This document shows, one piece after another, positions 33,465 to 43,900 of a stretch of DNA of 64,000 nucleotides. How positions within the stretch are numbered: position 1 is the stretch's first letter; every line of letters begins with the position of its first letter. A model generated the notes under the pieces. The model was not told the origin of the DNA. It saw only the letters and a list, made by a program, of their open reading frames with translations, and ran no database searches. Source of the DNA: M3007 sp046160625. GTDB taxonomy: Bacteria; Bacteroidota; Bacteroidia; Chitinophagales; Saprospiraceae. The stretch is taken from positions 1 to 64,000 of the forward strand of contig JBJXGZ010000100.1 in NCBI GenBank assembly GCA_046160625.1. Direction: 5' to 3'. Made by a program: the position numbers and the translations under genes.

Positions 33465-34628
33465 TCAGGTCATACGATTCACCTTCATCCTTAGCAAATG
33501 ATCCGCCAATACCAGCGCAGCCATGGCTTCCACTATCGGCACCGCACGAGGAACAACACAGGGATCGTGCCTGCCTTTTCCTTTGAGGGTGACTGTTTCG
33601 CCTTCTGCGTTCAGGGTTTCCTGGTCGCGCATGATGGTCGCCACGGGTTTGAACGCCACCCGGAAATAGATGTCCATACCATTTGAAATGCCGCCTTGGA
33701 TACCGCCGGAGTGGTTGGATGTGGTGAGTTGGTGACTGATTATAGGTGATTGGTGACCCTCCTTTGCTCCTGCACGCGAAGGCTGTGGCGGAGGCGAGAA
33801 GTTACGGCGGATAAATTGGTGATCGTGGGCGGTGAAAAGGTCATTGTGTTCCGAACCTTTCATTTTCACTCCAGCAAAACCGGAGCCGTACTCGAAACCT
33901 TTGACCGCGTTTATACTGAGCATGGCTTTGCCAAGATCGGCTTGTAGTTTATCAAAAACAGGTGCTCCGAGACCGGCAGAGCATCCACGTATTAGGCCTG
34001 TCACCACGCCTCCGATAGTGTCGCCTTCTTTTCGGATTTTTTTGATGAGCGAAATCATCTTTTCGGCCAAAACGGGATCGGGACAACGTATATCGTTGGT
34101 TTCAGTGTTGGAGAGATCGAGTTCTGTGTAATCTTTTTTAAGTTCTAAATGCCCGACCTGACTCACGAAAGCTTGAATTTCAATGCCTTGTGTGCGTAAA
34201 AAAAGTTTTGCCAAAGCACCTGCGGCCACACGGGTGGCGGTTTCCCGGGCACTGCTACGTCCTCCTCCCCGGTAATCCCGGTGACCGAATTTTGCCTGCC
34301 AGCTGTAGTCGGCATGGCTGGGTCGAAAAGCTGTGGCGAGATGGTCGTAGTCGCCGCTACGCTGATCTTCGTTGGGGATGAGGAAGGCAATGGGTGTCCC
34401 GGTAGTGCGCCCTTCAAACACGCCGCTGAGTACTTGAACGGTGTCGCTTTCTTTGCGTTGACTTACAATATTGCTTTGTCCAGGTCGGCGGCGGTCAAGT
34501 TCGCTTTGAATAAAATTCAGATCGAAATCCAGTCCAGCCGGACATCCGTCTACCACACAGCCGATGGACACGCCGTGGGATTCGCCAAAAGAAGTAACCT
34601 TGAAGATCTGGCCGAAAGTGTTGGACAT
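33465..34628 (-). CDS. aroC: Chorismate synthase with in-frame repeat-derived insertion
   Basis: A 387-residue enzyme that converts 5-enolpyruvylshikimate 3-phosphate to chorismate with reduced FMN, the last common step of aromatic amino acid synthesis. Diagnostic motifs: TSFGESHGVSIGCVVDGCPAG, RRRPGQSNIVSQRKE, FRPSHADYSWQAKFGHRDYR, GGGRSSARET and NHSGGIQGGISNG. Between SEHNDLF and TSNHSGGIQGG lie about 35 residues (about 268-303, SPPPQPSRAGAKEG) not expected in the family. The matching DNA (33720-33827) resembles repeats found between other genes here (near 54360 and 55140). The insertion keeps frame and lies in a surface-type loop, so the enzyme may still work. Confidence 0.95.
   Translation of the reverse strand: MSNTFGQIFKVTSFGESHGVSIGCVVDGCPAGLDFDLNFIQSELDRRRPGQSNIVSQRKESDTVQVLSGVFEGRTTGTPIAFLIPNEDQRSGDYDHLATAFRPSHADYSWQAKFGHRDYRGGGRSSARETATRVAAGALAKLFLRTQGIEIQAFVSQVGHLELKKDYTELDLSNTETNDIRCPDPVLAEKMISLIKKIRKEGDTIGGVVTGLIRGCSAGLGAPVFDKLQADLGKAMLSINAVKGFEYGSGFAGVKMKGSEHNDLFTAHDHQFIRRNFSPPPQPSRAGAKEGHQSPIISHQLTTSNHSGGIQGGISNGMDIYFRVAFKPVATIMRDQETLNAEGETVTLKGKGRHDPCVVPRAVPIVEAMAALVLADHLLRMKVNRMT
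33720..33827 (-). repeat. Repeat element inserted inside aroC
   Basis: Contains GGTGATTGGTGACCC followed by a GC-rich imperfect hairpin with GAAGGCTGTGGCGGAGG. The same order (ATTGGTGACCCGCCTTCGCC, then GGCGGG) occurs at 54380-54415, and ATTGGTG repeats at 55140-55170. Here it is part of the coding sequence. Confidence 0.7.
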
Positions 34629-35171
34629 TCGGCAAAGGAACGAAGATTACACAAAAAAAGCAGGAAGCCAAGAAGGAGGCCACCTGCTGCTGCACTGATG
34701 ATGATAAAAAAAAGGATTAACGAACCTAGTTTTGATTAAACCGAAAGCAAAAGAGGGTAATGATGCTAGCCCAAAATAGCAGCTTTCGCAAATGTGGTGA
34801 GGAGACCAGCCCTACCCCCCAGATGGACTGGTCCCTCGCCCACGGGCTTAAGGCCGCATTTGGCCTTAATTTCTTACACAGAATTTGTCCTCGTTTTTCC
34901 GAATGTGCTCGCGTCCAGAGTCTGTCATAGGCAGCAGCGTTCGTGATTAATTTTAAGGCAACTACTGTGCCACAATTAACAAATGGGCAACATTTTTTTG
35001 TTGCTAACAAGTCTTATGCAGCGGAGTTTTTTGGTAAATACTATTGATATCCAATATTTTAAGTTGTAATTGCAATTGACGGACATTTTGGCAGCATCAT
35101 TGCAATGGCACAAGCTTTGAAAGAGATCTGTAGGCGAATTTAGAATCGTTTGCTCAAATCCCCCATCCCCA
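34629..35171. other. Long intergenic region before htpG
   Basis: About 540 bases between divergent aroC and htpG with no supported gene. TTAAGGCC (34848-34855) and GGCCTTAA (34862-34869) form an 8-bp stem followed by TTTCTT, possibly a terminator or attenuator. An AT-rich part (35030-35090) may hold promoters, but no clear -33/-7 pair was found. Confidence 0.45.
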
Positions 35172-35216
35172 TATCAACAAATCAACAACAAATCAACGAA
35201 TCAACGAATCAACATA
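35172..35216 (+). repeat. ATCAAC tandem repeats directly before htpG
   Basis: About five copies of an AATCAACG/AAATCAAC octamer-like unit end a few bases before the htpG ATG at 35219. The leader is A-rich and unstructured, as often favoured for translation start in Bacteroidota. Confidence 0.85.
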
Positions 35217-35218
35217 CC

Positions 35219-37093
35219 ATGCAAACCGGTACCATTTCCGTCCAGACCGAGAACATTTTCCCCATCATTAAAAAGTTCCTCTATTCCGACCACGAAATTT
35301 TCCTCCGGGAACTTGTGTCTAACGCAGTGGATGCGACCACCAAACTTCAAGTGTTGGCCTTGCGCGGGGAGCTGAAGCAGGAAATTGGCGACAACACCAT
35401 AGAGATCATATGCGAGGAGGACCAGAAGCGCTTGATTATTCGCGACAAAGGCATCGGCATGACCGAAGAGGAAGTACTTAAATATCTCAACCAAATTGCG
35501 TTTTCCAGCGCGAGCGAATTCCTTGAAAAATACCAGGACAGCGGCATTATCGGCCATTTTGGCCTCGGCTTCTATTCCGCCTTCATGGTTGCCGATAAAG
35601 TAGAGGTTGTCACAAAGTCCTGGCAAAAAGGTGCGGAAGCCGTGCGCTGGACTTGTGCTGGTGACCCGTCTTACAGCATCGAACCGGCTCCTGAAAAAAC
35701 GGAGCGCGGGACCGACATCATACTCTATATCAATCAGGAGAACCAAGCGTTTTTGGAAAAAAACCGCCTGGAAGGACTATTGGGAAAATACTGCCGCTAC
35801 CTGCCCGTACCGATTCAATTTGGCACACGAACCGAATACGTTGAAACCGGCGAAGGCGACGATAAAAAGGAAGACAAAGTAGAGGTTCCAAACATCATCA
35901 ACGATACGCATCCGATTTGGAAACGCCAACCGACGGAATTGCAAGACGAAGATTACCGGGCTTTTAACCGCCAAATGTTCCCCATGTCGGCAGAGCCGAT
36001 GTTTTGGATTCACCTGAACATTGACTACCCGTTCAACCTCACAGGGGTGCTTTATTTCCCAAAAATCGGCGGAAACGCCATGGAACTGAATCGCAACAAA
36101 ATCCACCTCTATTCCAATCAGGTCTTTGTGACGGACGATGTACGCGACATCGTACCAGAATGGCTTCAACTCCTGCATGGGGTGATTGATTCGCCCGATA
36201 TTCCGCTCAACGTGTCGCGCTCCTACCTCCAGGCCGATGGCAACGTGAAGAAAATCAGCGAGCACATCACCAAAAAAGTGGCCGACAAACTCCACGATTT
36301 GTTCAAATCTGACCGCCCTGCTTTTGAGCAAAAGTGGCGGGACTTGGGCGTTTTTGTAAAATACGGGGTTATTTCCGACAAGAAATTTGAGGATCGCGCC
36401 AACAATTTCGCGCTCGTGGAAAACACGAAAGGCGAGTTCGCTTTGTTAAGTGAATATAAGGAAAAGATCAAAGACAACCAGACCGACAAACACGGAAAAA
36501 CCGTGGTGATCTACACCAACGACGTGGAAGGCCATCATGCCCAAATCCTTGCTGCCGAAGCGCGTGGCTATGATGTCTTGCGCCTCGATACAGTGCTCGA
36601 CAACCACTGGATGCAGCATTTGGAATACCGTTCTGAACTCGGGATGTCCTTTGTTCGCGTGGATTCTGCTACTGCCGACCACCTCGTGGAAAAGGACGAA
36701 AAGCGCGAATCGGTGCTTTCCGAACAAGAACAAACAGTGGTAAAATCCATTTTTGAAAAAGCCCTTAATAGCCAGGTTGGTGCTTCGGTGGAACTCTCCC
36801 CGCTATCGCCAGACGAGCAACCGGTGCAAATCGTGAAACCAGAGTTTATGCGCCGAATGAAGGAGATGCAAGCCATGCATGGGATGGGTGGCCTGGGAGA
36901 TTTTCCGGATGCTTACAACGCAGTGGTGAACTCCAACCACCCGCTTATTGTGAACAAACTATTGAAAATGAAGGGGGAAGAGAAGCAGGTTGATTTTTCA
37001 AAATACCTCCTGCATCTCGCGCTCTTGCAGCAGGGGATGCTCCGCGGGGAGGCCTTGACGGGGTTTGTGAAGGAGACGTTGGAGAAGTTGTGA
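35219..37093 (+). CDS. htpG: Molecular chaperone HtpG (Hsp90)
   Basis: A 624-residue Hsp90 protein. The ATG at 35219 gives the usual beginning MQTGTISVQTENIFPIIKKF; the longer frame upstream only translates the leader repeats. ATP-binding GHKL motifs: ELVSNAVDATTKLQ, DKGIGMTEEEV and GHFGLGFYSAFMVADKVEV. The middle domain holds DIPLNVSRSYLQAD and the C-terminal dimerisation domain follows, ending without an MEEVD tail, as in bacteria. HtpG is a cytosolic ATP-dependent chaperone. No heat-shock promoter or CIRCE element was identified in the 590-bp upstream region. Confidence 0.96.
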   Translation: MQTGTISVQTENIFPIIKKFLYSDHEIFLRELVSNAVDATTKLQVLALRGELKQEIGDNTIEIICEEDQKRLIIRDKGIGMTEEEVLKYLNQIAFSSASEFLEKYQDSGIIGHFGLGFYSAFMVADKVEVVTKSWQKGAEAVRWTCAGDPSYSIEPAPEKTERGTDIILYINQENQAFLEKNRLEGLLGKYCRYLPVPIQFGTRTEYVETGEGDDKKEDKVEVPNIINDTHPIWKRQPTELQDEDYRAFNRQMFPMSAEPMFWIHLNIDYPFNLTGVLYFPKIGGNAMELNRNKIHLYSNQVFVTDDVRDIVPEWLQLLHGVIDSPDIPLNVSRSYLQADGNVKKISEHITKKVADKLHDLFKSDRPAFEQKWRDLGVFVKYGVISDKKFEDRANNFALVENTKGEFALLSEYKEKIKDNQTDKHGKTVVIYTNDVEGHHAQILAAEARGYDVLRLDTVLDNHWMQHLEYRSELGMSFVRVDSATADHLVEKDEKRESVLSEQEQTVVKSIFEKALNSQVGASVELSPLSPDEQPVQIVKPEFMRRMKEMQAMHGMGGLGDFPDAYNAVVNSNHPLIVNKLLKMKGEEKQVDFSKYLLHLALLQQGMLRGEALTGFVKETLEKL

Positions 37094-37151
37094 GTCGAAT
37101 TTAACATCTGGCAAAACTGAAGCTGCGCTATATGTTCTCGTTCTTTGTAGG

Positions 37152-38045
37152 ATGAAAATACCTACCCGGATTTGCAAATTTTTCCTCCAAATGGGGTATA
37201 TTCTGCTAACAATCCTACTGGTCTGGATCATCGCCGTCCAATCCGGCTGCTTTGCCATGCGGACATCAGATGCCGGGTGGGCAAAAAAATTGCGGGGAAA
37301 TGGTCAATCTATTGCCCCACTATTTTTGGACATTGAAGATATAAATGGCCGTGGTATTCACGCTGTAGTTATTTCTGCATCCGACACCCTCCCTTTAGTC
37401 GTTTTCGTTCACGGTTCACCCGGCTCCTCAGATGCCTGTCTGGATTATTTGAGCGATAGGGCACTTTCACAAAAGGCACGGTTGGTAGCTATTGATCGCC
37501 CCGGATTTGGCTTCACGGAGGGTTTTGGAAAGCCGGAACCATCCCTGGAGGCGCAGGCTGCTGCAGTGCATGCGATTGCAAAACATCTTTCACCGCAGCA
37601 AAAAGTTGTACTTGTGGGCCATTCGCTGGGGGGCGCCGTCATTGCCCGGTTTGCAATAGACTATCCTGAGCTAACGGCAGGATTACTTTTTGTAGCAGGT
37701 TCCGTGGATCCCACACAAGAGACCCACCCCTGGTGGGAAACCGTGGTAGACACGCCGCCTGTTAAATGGCTCGTTCCCAAATCTTTTTGGACAAGCAATG
37801 CCGAGATAATTCCCCTGGAAAAAGAATTGGAAAAGATGCTCCCGCTTTGGCCGCGTATTACTTGTCCGGTAAGCATTATTCATGCAAGCAATGACGGGTT
37901 GGTGCCGGTGGCCAATGTTGAATTTGTCAAAAAAATGCTTGTGAATTGCCCTGGTTTGAACGTGGAGGTGCTCTCTGATGGGGGCCATTTTATATTTTGG
38001 TCTCGGCAGGAACAGATCAAAGCGGCCATAAGGGTCTTGATCTAA
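37152..38045 (+). CDS. Membrane-anchored alpha/beta hydrolase
   Basis: A 297-residue protein with an N-terminal hydrophobic helix (GYILLTILLVWIIAVQSG, about 17-34), possibly a signal anchor, or a poor lipobox ending at the next Cys. The alpha/beta hydrolase fold has the oxyanion motif VFVHGSPGSSD, the nucleophile elbow GHSLGG, the acid region ASNDGLVPV and the catalytic His in DGGHFIFW. The triad is thus complete. Substrate (ester, lipid or epoxide-like) cannot be told. It follows htpG by 58 bp on the same strand and may be read through from it. Confidence 0.88.
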   Translation: MKIPTRICKFFLQMGYILLTILLVWIIAVQSGCFAMRTSDAGWAKKLRGNGQSIAPLFLDIEDINGRGIHAVVISASDTLPLVVFVHGSPGSSDACLDYLSDRALSQKARLVAIDRPGFGFTEGFGKPEPSLEAQAAAVHAIAKHLSPQQKVVLVGHSLGGAVIARFAIDYPELTAGLLFVAGSVDPTQETHPWWETVVDTPPVKWLVPKSFWTSNAEIIPLEKELEKMLPLWPRITCPVSIIHASNDGLVPVANVEFVKKMLVNCPGLNVEVLSDGGHFIFWSRQEQIKAAIRVLI

Positions 38046-38065
38046 AAGTAAACAAAATGCGACGA

Positions 38066-38686
38066 TCAGTCAGTCGCAGCCACTTTTTCAAACTTCCAAC
38101 CATCGTTTTTCAATTTTTCCAAAACTTTTGGCAGTGCAAAACGCATGCGCGTTTCCGCTTTCAGGCTGTCGTGGAACAGTACGATGGAGCCAGGCTGAAC
38201 ATTCTCAAGAACATTTTGCAGGCATTTTTCGGGAGAAATTTTTGGGTCAAAATCTCCGCTGAGCACGTCCCACATCACTATGCGGTATTGAGATTTAAGC
38301 AAGCGCGTTTGGGAAGGTTTCAGCGTACCATAAGGCGGGCGGAAAAGCGAACTGGATACCATTTCCGCGCAGCGTTCTACGTTCTCCAGATAGTCCGAAG
38401 TGTCTGTTCCCCAACCTTTTAGGTGGTTGAAAGTATGGTTTCCGACGGCATGGCCTTCGGCTAAAATTCGTTGGAAAATGTCGGGGTGCTTCCGAACATT
38501 GTCCCCCACGCAAAAGAACGTAGCTTTTGCTCCATAGGCACTGAGTGTATCCAAAACCCAGGGCGTGGCCTCTGGTATTGGGCCGTCGTCGAAGGTAAGG
38601 AAAAGCACTTTTTCCGATGTAGGGACGTGCCACATGTAGCTGGGCAAGAGGGTTTGGAGCAGGCGGGGCGTTTTTGAAAGGTACAT
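38066..38686 (-). CDS. Polysaccharide deacetylase (NodB family)
   Basis: A 206-residue protein; the ATG at 38686 (MYLSKTPRLLQTLLPS) is chosen because the upstream frame overlaps the gltX leader and adds no homologous-looking sequence. NodB motifs: FLTFDDGPIPE (metal Asp and catalytic base), GNHTFNH (metal-binding His pair), RPPYGTL and IVLFHDS. Such enzymes deacetylate N-acetylglucosamine in peptidoglycan, chitin or other polysaccharides. There is no clear signal peptide, so it may be cytoplasmic or membrane-associated. It converges with the hydrolase gene (20 bp apart) and is divergent from gltX. Confidence 0.92.
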   Translation of the reverse strand: MYLSKTPRLLQTLLPSYMWHVPTSEKVLFLTFDDGPIPEATPWVLDTLSAYGAKATFFCVGDNVRKHPDIFQRILAEGHAVGNHTFNHLKGWGTDTSDYLENVERCAEMVSSSLFRPPYGTLKPSQTRLLKSQYRIVMWDVLSGDFDPKISPEKCLQNVLENVQPGSIVLFHDSLKAETRMRFALPKVLEKLKNDGWKFEKVAATD

Positions 38687-38861
38687 CAGTAAGGAAATCC
38701 GTTTTGTCAGTCGAATAGGTCTGGATTTACTGCATACGCCGAGTGTTTGCGACACGCAGGTTTTCGCAAGACGGGTGGATGGGCTAAAAAGGTTGGGGAC
38801 TCCGATTGCGCCAGAATCCGACAAGTTGGCAAGTCATGGTTTATCCTGCCGGGAAAACTCT

Positions 38862-38869
38862 TATTTTTG
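38862..38869 (+). promoter_or_regulatory. Candidate -7 box for gltX
   Basis: TATTTTTG matches TAnnTTTG about 110 bp before the likely gltX start. An upstream TTG near 38825 is too far for standard spacing. Confidence 0.4.
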
Positions 38870-38977
38870 CAGCTTGTTCACGAAGCGCGACGGCTCGACA
38901 TAATTGGGTCGCCGCGCTTTTTGTCAAACCAAACCCCTCCAGACCACCGAACCATCAAACTTTCAAATCAACTTTCT

Positions 38978-40492
38978 GTGGTCCGCGTAAGATTTGCTCC
39001 TTCTCCCACTGGCGCCCTGCACATCGGTGGCGTGCGCACAGCGTTGTACAATTACCTTTTTGCCCGGCAGCAAGGCGGCATCTTTATCCTCCGCATCGAG
39101 GATACCGATCAGGGGCGTTATGTGCCTGGTGCGGAAGATTACATTATCGAATCTTTGCGTTGGGTGGGTTTGTTGCCTGACGAAGGCGTAGGGTTTGGTG
39201 GTGCTGACGGGCCGTACCGGCAAAGCGACCGCAAGGAAATTTACCAAAAATACGCACACGAGCTGGTGGAACGTGGTCATGCCTATTATGCTTTTGACAC
39301 CCCGGAGGAACTGGATGTTCGCCGCCAGGCAGAGGAGCATTTCACCTACAACCATCTGACGCGCAACGGTTTGTCAAACAGTCTCACGCTTGGCTCTATG
39401 GAATCGAAACGCCGCATATCAGCGGCTGACCCCTTTGTTGTACGTCTGAAAGTTGAGCCTGGTCGTAGTATCCACATCCGCGATCTGATACGGGGCGACG
39501 TGGTGTTTGAGAGCAGCGAATTGGATGACAAAGTACTCTTGAAAGCGGACGGAATGCCAACCTATCACCTTGCCAATATTGTAGATGACCATTTGATGCG
39601 CATCACCCACGTGATACGCGGGGAGGAATGGCTGCCCAGTACAGCACACCACATACTGCTCTACGAGGGCTTTGGTTGGGAGGCGACGATGCCGCAGTTT
39701 TCTCATTTACCCCTGATTATGAAACCTGTTGGGAATGGCAAATTGAGCAAACGCGACGGGGCCAAGTTTGGGATACCGGTATTTCCGCTTGCATGGAAAG
39801 GTGAAACGGCGGAGGAAAGTTTCGGGGGTTTCCGCGAGGCAGGTTTTTTGCCGGAAGCCGTAGTCAATTTCCTGGCGTTGCTGGGATGGCACCCGGGGGG
39901 AGATCAGGATGTCTTCTCGTTGGAGGAGTTAATTCAATTGTTTTCCATTGAACATATCGGGAAAAGCGGGGCGAGATTTGATTACGAAAAAGCAAAGTCT
40001 TTCAATCAAAAATATATACACGCAATGGACGATGCGGCATTGGCCAAGCACATCCGCCCGCTCGCCGATGCAAAGGGCTACCGAGTTTCCGACGCATTTT
40101 TGTCAAAGACCATTTCCTTGATGAAAGAACGCGTTACGTTTTTGACCGACTTCGTAGAAATGGGGTATTACCTTTTTGAACCTGTCAGAGGATACGATGA
40201 AGAGACTTTGCAAAAGCGTTGGAATGGCGACATAGCGGCAGTTTTTGCTGAATTGACAGAAAAACTGACTACTTTTGATCTGTTCAAGGCACTGGAATTG
40301 GAAGAAGCTGTTAAATCTTTTATTCAGGAAAAGGGCTTGAAGCCTGGAGATATTTTGCCTTTGTTGCGTATCGCCCTTGTGGGCACCATGAAAGGCCCTG
40401 CCGTATTTGAGACCGCAGAGGTGCTGGGTCGGGAAGAGACTGTGGCGCGATTGAAGGGTTTGGTAGATAGTCGAAGCGGGAAATTTATTTGA
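38978..40492 (+). CDS. gltX: Glutamate--tRNA ligase
   Basis: A 504-residue class I aminoacyl-tRNA synthetase that charges tRNA-Glu. It has the HIGH-type motif PSPTGALHIGG near the N-terminus, RIEDTDQGRYVPGAEDYI, HVIRGEEWLPSTAHHILLYE and the KMSKS-type motif GKLSKRDGAKFG. A C-terminal helical anticodon-binding domain follows. I place the start at the GTG at 38978 (VVRVRFAPSPTG): a longer frame back to 38747 adds 77 residues with no family match that run over the deacetylase gene start. The 504-residue length matches Bacteroidota GltX. Confidence 0.94.
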   Translation: MVRVRFAPSPTGALHIGGVRTALYNYLFARQQGGIFILRIEDTDQGRYVPGAEDYIIESLRWVGLLPDEGVGFGGADGPYRQSDRKEIYQKYAHELVERGHAYYAFDTPEELDVRRQAEEHFTYNHLTRNGLSNSLTLGSMESKRRISAADPFVVRLKVEPGRSIHIRDLIRGDVVFESSELDDKVLLKADGMPTYHLANIVDDHLMRITHVIRGEEWLPSTAHHILLYEGFGWEATMPQFSHLPLIMKPVGNGKLSKRDGAKFGIPVFPLAWKGETAEESFGGFREAGFLPEAVVNFLALLGWHPGGDQDVFSLEELIQLFSIEHIGKSGARFDYEKAKSFNQKYIHAMDDAALAKHIRPLADAKGYRVSDAFLSKTISLMKERVTFLTDFVEMGYYLFEPVRGYDEETLQKRWNGDIAAVFAELTEKLTTFDLFKALELEEAVKSFIQEKGLKPGDILPLLRIALVGTMKGPAVFETAEVLGREETVARLKGLVDSRSGKFI

Positions 40493-40581
40493 TGGATAAT
40501 TGCAGGTTATCCATATTGTTCTGGATTGATTTTTGATGTTTCCCTATATGCCATAATTACCCATTCCGGAATATAATAATC

Positions 40582-40803
40582 ATGAATAAATCAAAACGCA
40601 ATAAGGCCGCGCTTTTACCTACCTCCGGCTCCGTTAAATCTATGGCGGATGAAAAGGCTACGACGGGTAACCCAGAAAACAAGGAGCTGAAAAAAATCAA
40701 CCTTCATGTGAATGAGTTTGGAGAAATTGTCCGCGACGTACAGACCGACGACATCAATGCTTTTTTGGATGATAATGTTCCTGATAAGAAGTTTGCAGAG
40801 TAG
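40582..40803 (+). CDS. Small conserved-type protein of unknown function
   Basis: A 73-residue hydrophilic protein without signal or membrane segment. The N-terminus is basic (MNKSKRNKAALLP) and the C-terminus acidic (LHVNEFGEIVRDVQTDDINAFLDD). The latter pattern, with 'NEFGEI', resembles a conserved small protein in some Bacteroidota. It lies between gltX and the giant adhesin, 100 bp before the latter, and could be co-transcribed with it. No function is assigned; coding status is likely from composition and a plausible start. Confidence 0.65.
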   Translation: MNKSKRNKAALLPTSGSVKSMADEKATTGNPENKELKKINLHVNEFGEIVRDVQTDDINAFLDDNVPDKKFAE

Positions 40804-40814
40804 TTAAGTTACAA

Positions 40815-40890
40815 GTTTTCAAGTTTCAAGTAGCAAGTTCCAAGTCTCGATTCCCCAGCTTGTAACTTGCCATTTGAAACTTTCAACTCA
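40815..40890. repeat. Imperfect inverted repeat before the giant adhesin gene
   Basis: TCAAGTTTCAAGTAGCAAGT on the left pairs with AACTTGCCATTTGAAACTTT on the right with several mismatches. Units of CAAGTTTCAAG recur in tandem in the left arm. It ends 14 bp before the adhesin ATG. Confidence 0.6.
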
Positions 40891-40903
40891 ATAACCCGTC
40901 CGT

Positions 40904-43900
40904 ATGACAAACCGGTTACGCAATTTTTTGCGGGCAACGCCCTTCTGTGTGGGTCTTTGTCTTTTTATCCTACCCACGGCTTGGCTCCAGGCCCAGCCTA
41001 ATTTTTTTAATTTCAGCTACAATGGACCGACCACCCTCTCGGTTGGCCCTACCTGCAGTTCCATGTTGCAGGGCAATGTGCCCGACCCAGTCGTGACTTC
41101 TCCGATGGGATTCAACATTACCGTGTCCATGTTTGACCCTGTGGCTTCCATGTTTCAATACAGTGACCTGTTCTCTTCAGGTACGGTAGCTCACGTTTAT
41201 TGGTATGTGGAAGACGATGCCGGACACTCGCATACCTTTGAGTATTTTATCAATTTTGTGGACAGCACGCCTCCGGCTTTTAACCTGACGGGCGTTTTTG
41301 ACACCCTCGAATTCAGTTCCATCGTCCAGGTACCTGGCCAGATGGCACTTCCAGTTACGGACAACTGTACGATGGTGGTGAGCGATACTTTTTATCAAAC
41401 GGTTACCCCCGATACCTGCGAAAGCGGGACCTTCACAAGAACCTGGATGGCTACCGACGCGAATAGCAACACGGCTGTTTTCACCCAAACCATCATTATA
41501 TATCCAGACACGCTGCCGCCACAAATTACGGGCTACCCTGTAAACGGCTCATCCACCTGTGAGCAATTGGCGACGGCCTACCCGGCTTGGCGCGATTTGC
41601 AAATTGCCACCTTCGCAGCCACCGATGCTTCGGGTATTAAATCCATGATAAACAACGCTCCAAGCGTTTTCCCCCCCGGCTGTAAAGTGCCGCTCACAGT
41701 TAAGTTTTGGGCCATCGACAATTGCAATATCCAGCAAATCGTGACAGTGGTATTTTCAACTTCTGACACACAAGGCCCAGTGGTAGTCATTCCCCCCAAA
41801 GACACTGTGGCTTACTGTTCACAGAGCGACAACGAGTTTGTGAAACTGCGCCAATGGATAAAGACCAGGGCTTATTCACAGGCGCTCGACAACTGTTCTC
41901 CCCCCTTGACTTATTCAATGAAAATTGGAGCCAATACAGTGGATTCCGCCCAGGTGGAAGCGGCATTTTTAGCTTCGTTTGCCAATGGATGTGTCACGGA
42001 TACCGTTGGAAATCAAATCTATAATAAGGTTCATGGCTTTGTGTCGGTTAACTTTTATGTACGCGACGCTTGTGGCAACGAGACTCTTATGGGCAATGCC
42101 GATTTTGGTGCAATTGACACCTTGCCACCCATAATTTCCGGTATAAACACCTCGGAACAATGCGGCGGCGGAAACGACCAAACGGCTTTGCAAAGCTGGA
42201 TAAACGCCCACGGAAACGCCACCGTGATAGATGATTGCTCTGGTTTTACCTGGACAAATTTTTCCTTTACAAGCTCCAGCGGACAATCTGGCAATGGAAA
42301 TTTCAATTCGGGGCCTTACCCCAGCGTTCAGGCAAACAACTGTACCTGGTTCACCGACGTAACTTTCCGCGCCACCGACGATTGTGGCAACAGCAGTACC
42401 ATCACACTGCGTTGGAGCATCGTGGATACACAGGTTCCAACATTCACAGGTTTGCAGCCAAACATCACGGTTTACTGCCCAAATACTTTGCCAACCATCC
42501 CAGCTGCAACTGTCAGCGACAACTGTGACGCAAACGTAGCCATCACATTTTCAAGGGTTTATATGGACAGCCTTTGTGACGGATCCTACACAGTATTGAC
42601 AACCTGGACAGCCACCGATGATTGTGGCAATTCGGCATCTGCCATGCAAAACATCTTTGTGAGCGATACCACAAGACCCGTTTTCACGCTTGTTCCCGCA
42701 AACCAGACCTTCCGTTGCGACACCTTCGTGCTGCCCCCTGTCCCAATCATGGGCGTGAACATAACGGCGAATGACGTGTGCAGCCCGGTGGTAAGCATCA
42801 CTACGGCAACCGTCTCTCTGCAGGATCCAAACCCGGATACTTGCGGCCATTACACGTACGACATCATAAGAACTTTTACCGCGACTGACGAATGCGGAAA
42901 TACACAAACCGCTACGCAAAGGATCTCTGTGATTGACAACCTTGGTCCCGTGCCAGGTGGCATTTTGGACACAACTGCTTTATGCAGTTCACTCCTGCCA
43001 TTTCCGGCGCCATTGCCAATTGCCACGGATGCGTGTAGTGGGCTGACAGCTGCTCCAACAAGTATCGGCCAGACAAACATGCCTGGCCCTTGTACAGATC
43101 AGTACACCATAACAGTTCATTGGACCGCGAGCGATGTCTGTGGCAACAAGACGAATTTTAATCAACTTGTGCATGTCATTGACACTGTGGCGCCAACGCT
43201 CGTGAACATTCCGCCCAACATTACGGTGGAATGCAATGCCATCCCTGTTCCGCCAAACACCAGTATTTTCAACGCGGCAGACAATTGCAACGATCCAGTG
43301 ACAATTGCGCTTGTAGAGACCGAGATCAGGAACCCGGACCCGACTACCTGCGAACATTGGACCGATTACATTGTACAGCGTGAATGGACGGCTACTGATA
43401 ATTGCGGCAATGCCAAGACCTATACACAACTCATTCAAATAGAGGATACAACACCACCAGCCATAGTGCCACCCGGCGCCATGATGTTCCCCACGGATTT
43501 GGGGGAATGTGGTGCGGATGTGACTGTACCGACCCCTTTAGCGGTTACGGATATTTGCAGCAACCAAAATTTTGCGGTTGTATTAAGAGATACGGTGGCA
43601 TTGGTTACTACGATAGGCCCGGGAGTTGACTCCGTTTTTTTTCAATGGACTTCCCCAAACCTTCCTCCCATGCAACCAGTAATCGGGAATGCTGTGCTTA
43701 CCATCTTTATTGATGAGGCGGATGCGGAAGGCATTGAAGAGTATTTTAGGGTGTTTGGGGAAAACGGCTACCAACCTGTACCTGGGATCACAAATTCTAC
43801 TCCGGTGCAGTGTAGCTCCAGCGTATCCATTTTCATTATCTCCGCTGCCTTGATGAACAACTGGCTGAGCGATGGAGACCTGACTATCACGCTGGCTACG

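Noticed and set aside
34726..35010. Minus-strand frame of 94 codons before htpG
   Set aside because: Translation has no coherent hydrophobic or domain pattern and codon use looks random.
38747..38977. 77-residue N-terminal extension of gltX
   Set aside because: It overlaps the divergent deacetylase gene start and matches no part of the GltX family; the GTG at 38978 fits the family start.
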